From Polysphondylium violaceum (taxonomy: Eukaryota; Evosea; Eumycetozoa; Dictyosteliales; Dictyosteliaceae): a stretch of 64,000 nt of DNA. The stretch is from assembly GCA_000277445.1 (NCBI GenBank), contig AJWJ01000032.1, positions 20,666 through 84,665 of the forward strand. Reading direction: 5' to 3'. A program made the translations under genes and the position numbers. Below the pieces are notes generated by a model. That model did no database searches and was not told the DNA's origin. It worked only from the letters and a program-made list of their open reading frames with translations. Below, one piece after another: positions 49,101-58,630 of this stretch (its first letter is position 1; every line of letters starts with the position of its first letter).

Positions 49101-49538
49101 TTTATTTCTTTCTCTTTCTCTTTCTTTTTCCTTTTTCCTTTCCTTTCTTTCCTTTTTCTTTTTCTTTTCATCTTCGCTGGATGATGATGAATCTTGATCT
49201 TCTGGATCTAATATTAGTTTATAGGATTGATTCTTTTTTAAAAACTCTTTTGTTTCTTTTTCTTTTGCTTTACTATTGACTATATTTGTTATCTTTTGTG
49301 CACTACTACTATTACTACTACTACTAGTAGTAGTAGTCTGAATTCTTTTCAATAATTCGTGTGAAAACGATTTCGTTTTACTATTTACTGGAAAATCTTG
49401 TTCTGATAGAGTGATAATAAAAGATTGAGGATCTTTTGATTTCTTTGCCAATGAAATGACATAGTCTACCAAAGTAGATTCTCTATATCCCAATATATCT
49501 GATATTTGATCTGATGCCCATTGTTTAATACTATCCAT
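46148..49538 (-). CDS. dhx16: Prp2/DHX16, DEAH-box spliceosomal ATPase
   Basis: Activates the spliceosome just before the first catalytic step. Exons are 48348-49538 and 46148-48271 (76-nt intron GTATGT...TTTAG, phase 0), 1104 residues. The N-terminal helical domain ([24 protein letters not shown], shown here only as its core [11 protein letters not shown]) matches the DHX16 start. A charged Lys/Glu/Arg-rich region follows, with [15 protein letters not shown] at the exon junction. Motor motifs: GETGSGKTT near residue 487, DEAHERT near 584, [13 protein letters not shown], and [14 protein letters not shown]. The C-terminal OB region ends at [14 protein letters not shown]. It is paired in this window with Prp16, 9 kb away. 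Assignment is firm. Confidence 0.93.
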
Positions 49539-49954
49539 AGTTGTTTTAATATTATTAATTATGTTATTGTTTTGTTATTATTGATGTCTATCTTTAATAA
49601 ATACCAACAACAACTATCTGTATGTATATGTATGTCTCTGTTTGCTATTATCAATGCTATGGTGGAATTACATCAATAACAAACACAAATGAAGTTGTTT
49701 CTGAAAATTTCAAAAATGAATTCTTTTTTTTTTTTTTTTTTTTGTTCCTTCGTTCATTATTTGTTCTCTAAATCTACATTCGACATTATTACTATAACAT
49801 AGAGATCTCTATTGTTTGCAAGACTCTCAGAAAACTTTAAGGATGAAAAAATAATTTTTATTTACACACGCAAAAGAGACATCGTTGTCTGCTCACATAC
49901 ATGATTTTATTTATATTATATTATATTATTATATCTATTTATCTATATTTCCTA
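49539..49954. other. intergenic spacer
   Basis: Between the dhx16 start and the stop of the ARM-repeat gene. It holds a poly-T run (49727-49743) and AT-rich sequence; no ORF or structured element is seen. Confidence 0.5.
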
Positions 49955-51320
49955 TTATCTTTTAGTTGATATTTCACCACCTATAAAATCATTTGGCAAT
50001 AATATTTTATCCTCATCTTGATCATCACTATTATTTTTCTTTTTCGATATCGATGATGACGATGATGTTGTTGATTTTGTAAAATCAATTTGTAAAATCT
50101 TTGATGCAATATCGACTAATTCTGTTTTCTTTGATTCTTTAATATTCTTTAGTGTAGATAAAAGTCGATCATTATCTACTGAAATCATTTCTCTTAAATC
50201 TATATATAGAGTTATTGATGGTGTTAGCATAAATCAATCAATCGCAACTAAAACACACTATTGACATACTTTTCGATTCTAAACACATATTTAAAAGAAT
50301 TTGTAAACCTTGTTTCTTTAATAATATACTAGCCTTTTTAGATTCCAATAGATTATTAATTTCCTTTATACCTTGAGATAAAATAATTTCTGTTGCTCCT
50401 TCCTCTATATGGTTTGGATGGTTTATAATTAATAAATGAGATCACATGTTTACAATATATCTATTATATTAATAATGGACACAATACCATTTGTTGATAA
50501 ATTAAATAAACAAAATAAAGAGAAATCAGATCTATCCTTATCATCGTCATTAATTAAATTTACCAATGAAGATATAAACCTAGTTTCAATGAATTTCTTT
50601 TGATTGTTTGGGTATTGCAAAAGATTACCCAACAATAGACCCAATTTTAATAATAATGAATTTTGATTGGTGGTCATTAAATCCAATGCCAACAATGAAT
50701 TTAATGAATCTACAACTGCCTCTATTGTATTCAATGTTGATAATAACTTTAAACTATCAGCTATATTAATAATAATAATATCATTAGTATTAGTGTTTCT
50801 ATATCTATGTCTATCTATATTTATTAAAACACATACAAAAAGATACGATTGACAATAAAACATAAACTGAATCTAGTTTCTTTGATATCATTGTATCGGA
50901 TAAATCTTCGGAACCTAGTATTTTTATATGATCCTGTATGGTTCTAGGTGAATTTTGATTATTGTTTTCATCCTCTGACGATATTTCATGACTGTTTGAC
51001 TCATCTTCTCGAGAAGATGATTCGCTGTCTTGTTCATCCCCACTATCACTATCACTCTCACTACTACTTGTACCAAACGGTATATCTATACTATTTGCAC
51101 TACTACTGCTACTACTACTACTACTATTGCTTCTCGATTTTCTATTTGACTGTCTTCTTAGTTTTCTATTGTTTCTTTGTTTTTTAGTAGTATTCTTGTT
51201 GTTGGTGTTGTTTGATTTCTTTTCTGCTTGTTGTTCATTACCATTGAAATAGTAGACTAGTCCTGCATATATAGTAATTGCACTGAGTGCTGCTGTCAAA
51301 ACTGTTGTTTTGACATCCAT
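49955..51320 (-). CDS. membrane-anchored ARM-repeat-like protein
   Basis: Four exons in phase: 50837-51320, 50488-50760, 50270-50404 and 49955-50199; 378 residues. Start is MDVKTTV; the upstream ATG at 51365 adds a segment without support. An N-terminal TM helix (TTVLTAALSAITIYAGLVYYF) is followed by a basic Arg/Lys patch and Ser/Glu/Asp-rich linker, then helical repeats of armadillo type (LKLLSTLNTIEAVVDSLNSL, LLLKLGLLLGNLL, LLKKQGLQILLNMCLES). The architecture recalls ARMC10/ARMCX proteins anchored in the outer mitochondrial membrane, but this is a resemblance of layout only. The exon 1/2 donor is the least certain junction. Confidence 0.7.
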
Positions 51321-51740
51321 GTTTGTGTGTGTGTTTTTGGTTTTATATAGAGAAATCTTTACCACACACTATTTAGAGGAAATAATAAATATTTAATATA
51401 TTTAGACAAAATGAGTGTAAATGAGGAAATAGGTGATTTTTTATTTTTTTGAAAAAAACAATAATAATAATTTTGACGTATTTGTTTTGTTTTTGGGGAA
51501 TTCAACACTATCAAAAAAAAAAAAACAAATCATTTTGAAATGAGATTCCATGAAAATAGAATAGATTACATTTTATTATTGTTCAAATTTAGTGATATCA
51601 CAATTTTCACCAAATTTAGTGTGTTGTTGTTGTTGTGTTGTTATTATTGATATTGTGTGTTGATTGTTGTTGTTGTTGTTGTCATAATGTGTCATGTGCT
51701 TTGAAATATTGCATATAGGGGGTGGTGTCAAGAGTCTTTC
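51321..51740. other. intergenic spacer
   Basis: Between the ARM-repeat gene start and the RhoGAP stop. It has TTG/GTT repeats at 51620-51682 and A runs; no gene is seen. Confidence 0.5.
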
Positions 51741-53791
51741 CTAAGAAGAAAAGATTTCATTAAAATTTTCAATGATAAGTGTAATGATTTGACTGGCAGA
51801 GTCCAACATTGATGACATGATATTAAATTCATTTTCCTCGGGTGGTTTCATCAAAGATGGACCAAACATTAGACCAAGATTATGGGCATGCATCATATTG
51901 AACTTACTATACTCTGTCACTTTAACTAAAAACTTTAATAGCTCTTGAATAAGATGTTGATTTGGTTGTGGTAAATGTTTTAATAACAATTTAACTGCAT
52001 CTACTTTTTCTTGATCATTATCCAATTCTAATTGTGTATATGATTAATATTTTGTGTGAATGTGCGCAGTAGTAGGAGTGGTATAGATAGACTTACTTGT
52101 AATTTGAATAAATTCACTATGATATTTATATGTAAATACAGGAGTCGATAATTGTCTTAGGAATTTTTTCAATGTATTTGATACGACATGGGAACAACAA
52201 TTGGGGGGTATGGAAGATCCATAGTTTAATATTGATTTCAAGAGATCTTCAACTTCACTTGAATTACCTGCAACTCTAAACAAACCCTCTGTTTTCAATG
52301 ATTTCTCATCTGATAAATACTCTATACAAGATTGTACAATCAAAGGTAACTTTCTATCGGTACCATCTCTTTTGTTTTCCTTTTCAATTATATATTCCAA
52401 TGTACCGATTGATGTTTTATGATTACTAGTTACAACTGGTGGCTATATTATAATATAGAATAGAATAAAACATAGTTAGTATATCTATCTTTATGTACAC
52501 ATATTATAAACACACATACTTGACTAACTGATCTAGTTCTATTTAATGCTTTAAGTTTATCTTTTCCATGAGATGGTTTTTTAGGCAACTCACTTACTGG
52601 TGTATTTGCTCTTAGGTTTTCATTGTATTGTTTAAGTAATTCAGTTTTATATTTCTCTGGATTCTCACCAATGGCCACCAACTTTTCATTCATAAATTGC
52701 TTAAATAAATTTGACCTCAACAAAGTCCCCGATGATGGATGAAATGGTAAACTTTCTTCCAATTCTAGAGTAGTTTTTATAATATTAATATTTAATAATA
52801 ATCAGAATAAACGAGTACTACTATTACTAGCAATACCAGTAAACATATAACAATAATTACCTTTTTTTGAAAAGTATTTTGATTTTCTTTGTTTTAATTT
52901 TTCGTTTCTAAAGGCTTCGGGATCTTCCAAGATCTTTTTGTAGTCTGATGATATTTTATCTTTTGCTATATCTACTTTTGTATCATGATGTTGTTCTTTA
53001 CCGTCGGGATGATATATTGTGCTTTCTGACCGATTGTTTCTGGTTGGTGAATTGCTAAATTCCAATGACGATGACAAATGGTCGGGTTTTGATCCCAATG
53101 TATAACTGTATTGTCTTTTGACAGGTGTTGCATTCTTTGAACTAGTGAGTTCTTCTTCCTCTGGTATACTTTCACAGCTATTGTTACTACTCATTTGCTG
53201 TTGTTGTTGTTTTTCATATTCTTGGTCATATTCTTCGTCTTCGTCATCTTCGTAGGAGCCCTCATCAAATGAATCATAGTCATAGTTTATTACAACTTCA
53301 CCGTCCATATCAAACTCTATGTTTGTCTGTTTCATTTGTTCACGTAGATCCTCGATAGAGTTGTTAAAGTGTTTTTGTTTTTCCAACAAGTTTAATAAAT
53401 CACCACCGGCTCCACTACCACCTGTGCTGCCTCTATTGTTGCTGTTGCTACTGTTTGACTTTATCGACAACAATCTAGGTGTACCACTACTGCCATCATT
53501 ACTGATTGGTGATAGTACAGGCGAGACTGTCAACGAAGGAATGGGTGAAGGTGTAGCTGAGCCTGGCGAATAGATATGAGTGTGAGTGGATGATGTAGAT
53601 GACGAAGTTGACGAAGCTGACGACGATCGATTATGTTGTTTATTTATTTTATTTAATGGTGTAGCTGTATCATTGTTATTAATTGTAGTTGTTGTTATTT
53701 TAATACCACCATTTTGCTGTTGTTGTTGTTGTTGTTGTTGCTGTTGTTGTTGATCAAGTTTTTTAAAAGGATTACTATTGATACTACTCAT
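51741..53791 (-). CDS. RhoGAP-domain protein
   Basis: GTPase-activating protein for Rho/Rac GTPases, which control actin. Exons: 52861-53791, 52520-52764, 52097-52442 and 51741-52027, all in phase; 602 residues. The N-terminal half is low complexity (poly-Gln, Ser/Thr tracts, and an acidic Asp/Glu stretch near 185-215). The RhoGAP domain fills about residues 395-600: LPLIVQSCIEYL, the arginine finger in TEGLFRVAGNSSEV, KKFLRQLSTPVF, and HAHNLGLMFGPSLMKP. All key residues are intact, so it should be active, unlike the RhoGAP domain of the large gene at 58.6 kb. Dictyostelium calls such genes gac; the specific one is not determined. Confidence 0.88.
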
Positions 53792-54405
53792 TAAAGTATT
53801 CTATACATACACACACAAAGTAATTGTGTGATGCTATTCTTGCTATTACTACTATACTATTATTACTATTACTACTATTACTACTATTTACAATACTATT
53901 GCTCTGTTATTATAGTTTATTGTTTATATGATACCTTTGTATGGCAGTGCTATTTAAAGAACAAACAATTAAAATAAAAAACAATTAAAATAAAGTGTAT
54001 GTGTGGTTGGTGTGATGTTGATGATGAAATAAAATATCTGAAAGATGTTTTTATGTGAGGTTTGAATGTGAGTGTGAGATGTGAGTGTGGGATGTGAAAT
54101 AGGTTCTTTATAAAAATTAATAATAATTATACACAATAGGAAGTCAATGATACAATACAATAAAATAGGTTTGAAAATAGACAAAGATAAAAAAATCCAT
54201 AGAGTACTTTTTTTTTTTTTTTTTTTTTTTTTTTGGATTTTTATTTTTTGGTTGAATTTTTGCCCCTAGATTGCAACTTATTCGTTTGGCACAATATGTA
54301 AAAGATCATCAGACATGGAGTTAGAGATTATAGACTTTAAAGATAATAATTATAACTACAAGCAACTATTAATCATATAATAATAATATTTATAATAAAA
54401 TTTAT
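53792..54405. other. intergenic region
   Basis: Upstream of the RhoGAP gene and downstream of the ChaC gene. It holds a TAC/ACT trinucleotide patch (53840-53895), a G/T-rich patch (54000-54100) and a 24-nt poly-T run near 54211-54234. No gene is supported. Confidence 0.5.
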
Positions 54406-55628
54406 TTATAAAAGAATTAAATTTGTGTGGTCAACGACAGATTCACCTTTAAAATAACCAAGCAAGGACTCGAGATCTTTGGACTGTTTGCCAATGATCA
54501 AGGCTAATTCTTTACTACTATAATTTGTGAGACCACGAGAGATATCTGAACCATTTGAATCTTGAATGGTGACCAATGCGTCACTTTCAAACTCACCAGT
54601 GAAACCAATGATACCTACGGGCAATAGAGATTTGGCTCTCTGGCTAATAGCCTGTACGGCACCTTGGTCAATAATAACGGTTCCCTGTGGTTTCATGTAG
54701 AATCTCTTGTGTCTGTGCAGCAACTCTAGTGCTTTTTCGTCCAACAACGGACTATTTGTACCTGGACTACTACCAGAGGTTCCTGTTGTTGTTGCACCGT
54801 TGACGACAAGAGAATTTATAGAAGACAGCATGGAGGAGGTGGGTGAGGATGAGAGCGAAAGGTTTTCAACAAGTGAGTTGTGATGATTGATTTGGTGTCT
54901 GTCCATCAACTCCAATACAATCTTCTCTATATCAAACACATGCTGATCCACCACACCCATCTCATGCAGCGAGTTGGCGAGCTTGAGTAAATAATCTATA
55001 TTTCTGCCACTTGGGCCAATGGATCTGAAAATGTGTTGAGCGATATTATCGATGGTGTCCTCACCCAAATACTCTTCATTCTCTGTAGTTGCCAAATATA
55101 CAATTGCCTTTCCGTAAGACACCATTGATTGCTCATCCAAATAAATATCGAGCTCGTGTCTTTCATATCCACCCTTTTCTCTGTAATCTAAATTTTTTAA
55201 AGTGGCCAACGCCTCATCGTCCGATATCGCATAAACTGTGCCCCAAGTAATCCATTCCTCTGTATCTTTTGTTTCCTCTGGTTGTTTAATTAATGTCACA
55301 ACTCTACCTGGTGCCTCCTATTTTTATTATGACTATTAATATCTCAACAATAGATAATTTTATCATCAATGCCTAATATTATACATACAGGTGTTCCTCT
55401 ATGATCTGTGCTTCCTTGATAAAATACTCTTTTCCATCCTTTAATATAGGCATTAAATTTCTTGGTATAGCTAAAACCTGGTCTCCACATTAAAGATCTA
55501 TTTGTTTTATAGACATATATGGTATGACAATATAATTGTATGTTAGTACAAAATTACTATATTTGTATATAATATAACTTTACTACATACCCATATCCAA
55601 ATAAATAAACAAAAATATCTTCGCACAT
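54406..55628 (-). CDS. ChaC-type gamma-glutamylcyclotransferase fused to a PUA domain
   Basis: The N-terminal half is a ChaC enzyme, which cleaves gamma-glutamyl peptides (glutathione in known ChaC proteins) to 5-oxoproline. Exons: 55591-55628, 55389-55497 and 54406-55317, in phase, 352 residues. ChaC motifs: YGSL at 12-15, FYQGSTDHRGTP, PGRVVTL, the catalytic Glu in LDYREKGGY (about E96), YLGEDTIDNIA and GPSGRNIDYLLKLANS. After a Ser/Gly linker (about 180-235), residues 250-345 read as the C-terminal PUA domain of bacterial-type glutamate 5-kinase: KRFYMKPQGTVIIDQGA, SLLPVGIIGFTGEFE, SRGLTNYSSKELALIIG, then LLGY and VDHTNLIL. ChaC proteins usually end after the first half. No kinase domain is present. 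The exon continuity makes the fusion a single open frame, not an assembly join. Confidence 0.87.
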
Positions 55629-56468
55629 ATCTTTGTTTTTAGTAAGTAGTTTTAAAAAGTATTATCTTGACTTATTATATTATTATATTTTTAATTTTTA
55701 TTTATTTATGTTACAATTAGTTTGGTATATATAAAAAAAAAAGTAGTTTTGCCCAATTTAAACAATAAGAAATGGTGCAAAAATTGGGAAAACAAAAAAA
55801 AATTAAAAAAATTAAAAAAGAAAAAAAAAAAAAAATCTAGTGCATTTTCAAAAGGGATTCATCCTGTATATTTTCTCAGGATAAAACGATTGTTGCTAAT
55901 AGTTGAAGAATGAAATGTTGTAGTATACAAACACACATTGCACTCGCAAATGTCAAAAAGTTTTATAAAAAAAAAAAAGTAGATTCATTTTTTGTAAAAA
56001 ATCTATGGAACTCGGTCATGGAATCATTGGAACTAATGTTCTAAACAGAGAGGAATTGTTTGATTAGTACTCGCACTTTTAATTCATTCATGTTCGACTG
56101 GGAACATTTCAAGACGAAAACTAGTTTAATAGTGCCGCAATTGGAGGGTGAGCATATCACATGAATGGACAACCCAACAGAGGAGTTTGTATCAACGTTG
56201 TGACTCAAATCTTCTCATAATTATGATAAATGAGAAAAAAATAAAATAAAAAAATAAAAATTTTAATTAAAAAAAATGTCACGCACAAGTTATATAGGTG
56301 ATCCCCGCACGGGTGTTGTATTTTGTTTTTTTAACTAATCCGATACAAATAATTTTATTTTTTTTGTGTGTTAATTTTTATTTTATTCATCTCCATACAA
56401 ATTAGTGTAGTAGTAATAGTAGAAGTAGTAGTAGTAGTCGTAACAAACACACGCACAGCAACACAACA
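55629..56468. other. divergent intergenic region, ChaC-PUA and membrane-protein genes
   Basis: Contains A/T runs (55800-55836, 56230-56275), a coding-like tract at 55968-56214 (listed separately) and a CCCGCACGGG-like patch near 56303-56315. A 63-codon forward ORF at 55722-55913 is Lys-rich low complexity. Confidence 0.5.
55968..56214 (-). pseudogene. decayed or unannotated coding tract
   Basis: On the minus strand one frame is free of stops for 57 codons (56214 to 56044), with protein-like content such as SSVGLSIHVICSPSNCG and KLVFVLKCSQSNMNELKVRV. After one TAG (56041-56043) the same frame continues as NISSNDSMTEFHRFFTKNE to a second stop near 55968. The first stretch has no start codon except an internal ATG. 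The tract is less AT-rich than its flanks. On the plus strand three short ORFs also fit (56005-56067, 56090-56164 and 56165-56203), so the coding strand is not certain. I do not recognise a family. Confidence 0.35.
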
Positions 56469-57568
56469 ATGGGTATTAACCATGATTATCAACCTTTGAA
56501 GCAAAGTGATTCAAATTTAGTTGTAGGTGATGAGGTTTTTGTTAATAATAACCAGCAACCATCACAACCAGAACCACAACAACAACAACAACAACAACAA
56601 TATCAAGACGAATATCAGGTTCATCAAACCTATTTTAATTTCTCTAATCCTCAATATCTTGAAACCAATGTAAACCTTTCACAACTATTGGAACCAACTG
56701 TTGGTATTATTCCATGTGACTATTGTTTACATAAAGCTTTGGTAAAGAGACACAGTCTTGCTGTAATCTTTCCATTGGTATTCCAATTCTTGATGGGATT
56801 CACTTTTTCAAGCTATATCTTTATCATGATTGCTCCAATCATTGGTTTATTTGCTATCTATACTAAATCTAGATTTATTGCAGTTATTGTAAGTGTTGTT
56901 TAAAATCCTCACGCATATAATATGAATATATTATTAACACTCTCTCTTTATAGCATTTTATTACAATTGTTGTTTATTATCTTATCTTTTCTGCTCAACT
57001 AACCTTTGGAACAGTTATCTTTTTCAAACAAGATATAATCTCTGGTTTATTATTCACCTTTTTCACTGTAGCTTTTATCTTTATCTTTGTCAGTTCAATT
57101 AAATCCTATTCCAGATATATTAAAGTTTTGGGTAAAAGTAAGATCTATTCTTAATCATCCCTCTTTTTGTATATAATATACATATATTAATCATCATTTA
57201 TATAAATTATTCATTTAGGACCATCAACAAATACTTGTACATGCGAATCATTTGATCCAATTATTGTCGAATCAGATAGTGTAAATAACAACAACAATAG
57301 CAATAATAACAACAACAACAATAGTCCTCACACAAGTGTTTCGTATGATACTGCTTCACGTGCTCAATTCCAACAAGTTCCATCATCTGTTTATCCCGGT
57401 CTTGTCGTACCTGCCACATCAAATCAATATCCAATTTATGAACCACAACCACAACAACAAAATAGACCTATGGCTCCAACATATGTCCAACCAAATTATT
57501 TTGTACCTTATAATCCACAACAACAACAACAAATTCAATACATGTACTATCCTTCATCTCAACACTAA
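56469..57568 (+). CDS. multispanning membrane protein of unknown function
   Basis: Exons: 56469-56888, 56954-57137 and 57219-57568, in phase, 317 residues. After a Gln-rich cytosolic N-terminus and a conserved-looking segment (PCDYCLHKALVKRHSLAVIF), four hydrophobic helices follow at about residues 98-115, 118-135, 141-160 and 168-190. The C-terminal third is Asn/Gln/Pro/Tyr-rich, with a short Cys pair (TCTCESF). There is no signal peptide. I do not recognise the family; the layout of four TM helices with soluble tails would fit a tetraspanning scaffold, but no tetraspanin CCG motif is present. Exon continuity and normal splice sites support a real gene. Confidence 0.8.
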
Positions 57569-58630
57569 GTAATAACAGCATATATCTCCAATTATCTTTA
57601 TCTGTCTTATCTTTATGTTTTAAATAATAAAAAGATCTTTTTCTTCAAAACTACATTGCCTATTGTGTCAGGTGAGGACCTATCCTCTATAATTCATATC
57701 ACACGATGGGTGTGAAACCAAAAAAAAAAAAAAAAAAAAGTTTTTTTTTACAAAAAAATTTTATTTTTTTTATATGAAAACACTGAGGATGGTGTTATGA
57801 TAATTTTGTTGGGAATGATGGGTGTGGATGAGTAAAGTTTTTGGTTTTTTTTTTTTTCTAAAAAAAATTTCATACATGACAAAACTTTCAATAGATATAT
57901 TATAAGAGCAGCACACATATCATCACTCCTCTCACCATCATCCATCATCCATCATCCATCACCTATTTCCTTTGAGTTTGATTTTAGAGTGTCTGCACAT
58001 GATAATTTGTGATAACTAGATAATATCCTCTTTTGTGGAACACACAATTAATAATAATAATAATAGAACAACTCCTATTTTATCATCACCATCATCACAT
58101 TCGCAGCGGCATCATCCTAAAGAGGAATAAAAGAGTTGTGTTTTAAACCACACTCACACACTCAAGTAACCCTACTACTTTTCTCTCTTTTCTTCTCCAC
58201 ATAAATCAAACCACACACATTCACACACCTTATCGAATCCATCACACTTACCAAAAGTAAACTCTCTCACATTATATACAATTATATAAAATCCAACCAA
58301 CTCCACACTCACACACCTACACATCTCCTCATACATTGCTTTGTAATATATCCCATCAATTTGATTGTTGTATTTATTTTTAATAACCATCACCACATAT
58401 ATTTATATTTGTTGTAATATAAAAACAAAAGGTATTTAAACATTATATTATTATTATTATTATTATTCTTCTTACTATTCTATTATTTTTATTATTATTA
58501 TGATCACTACAGAATTATTATATAATATAATTTGAATAAAATATATATTAATATCTATATATACATATATATCTAAATAATAATAATAGAGATTCTAAAG
58601 AATCAATATCAATAATAGTATAGATCTAAA
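57569..58630. other. 1.1-kb intergenic region
   Basis: Between two forward genes. It holds a pair of hairpins (57674-57715, listed separately), a poly-A/T stretch (57720-57775), a CATCATC heptamer run (57932-57961) and CA-rich promoter-like DNA at 58150-58330. Two minus-strand ORFs of 66 and 73 codons have no features. No gene is supported. Confidence 0.45.
57674..57715. other. two adjacent short hairpins
   Basis: GAGGA-CCTA-TCCTC (57674-57687, 5-bp stem) is followed after 11 nt by TCACAC-GATGG-GTGTGA (57699-57715, 6-bp stem), then a poly-A stretch. It could be a structured 3' UTR element of the upstream gene or a small RNA; unproven. Confidence 0.35.
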
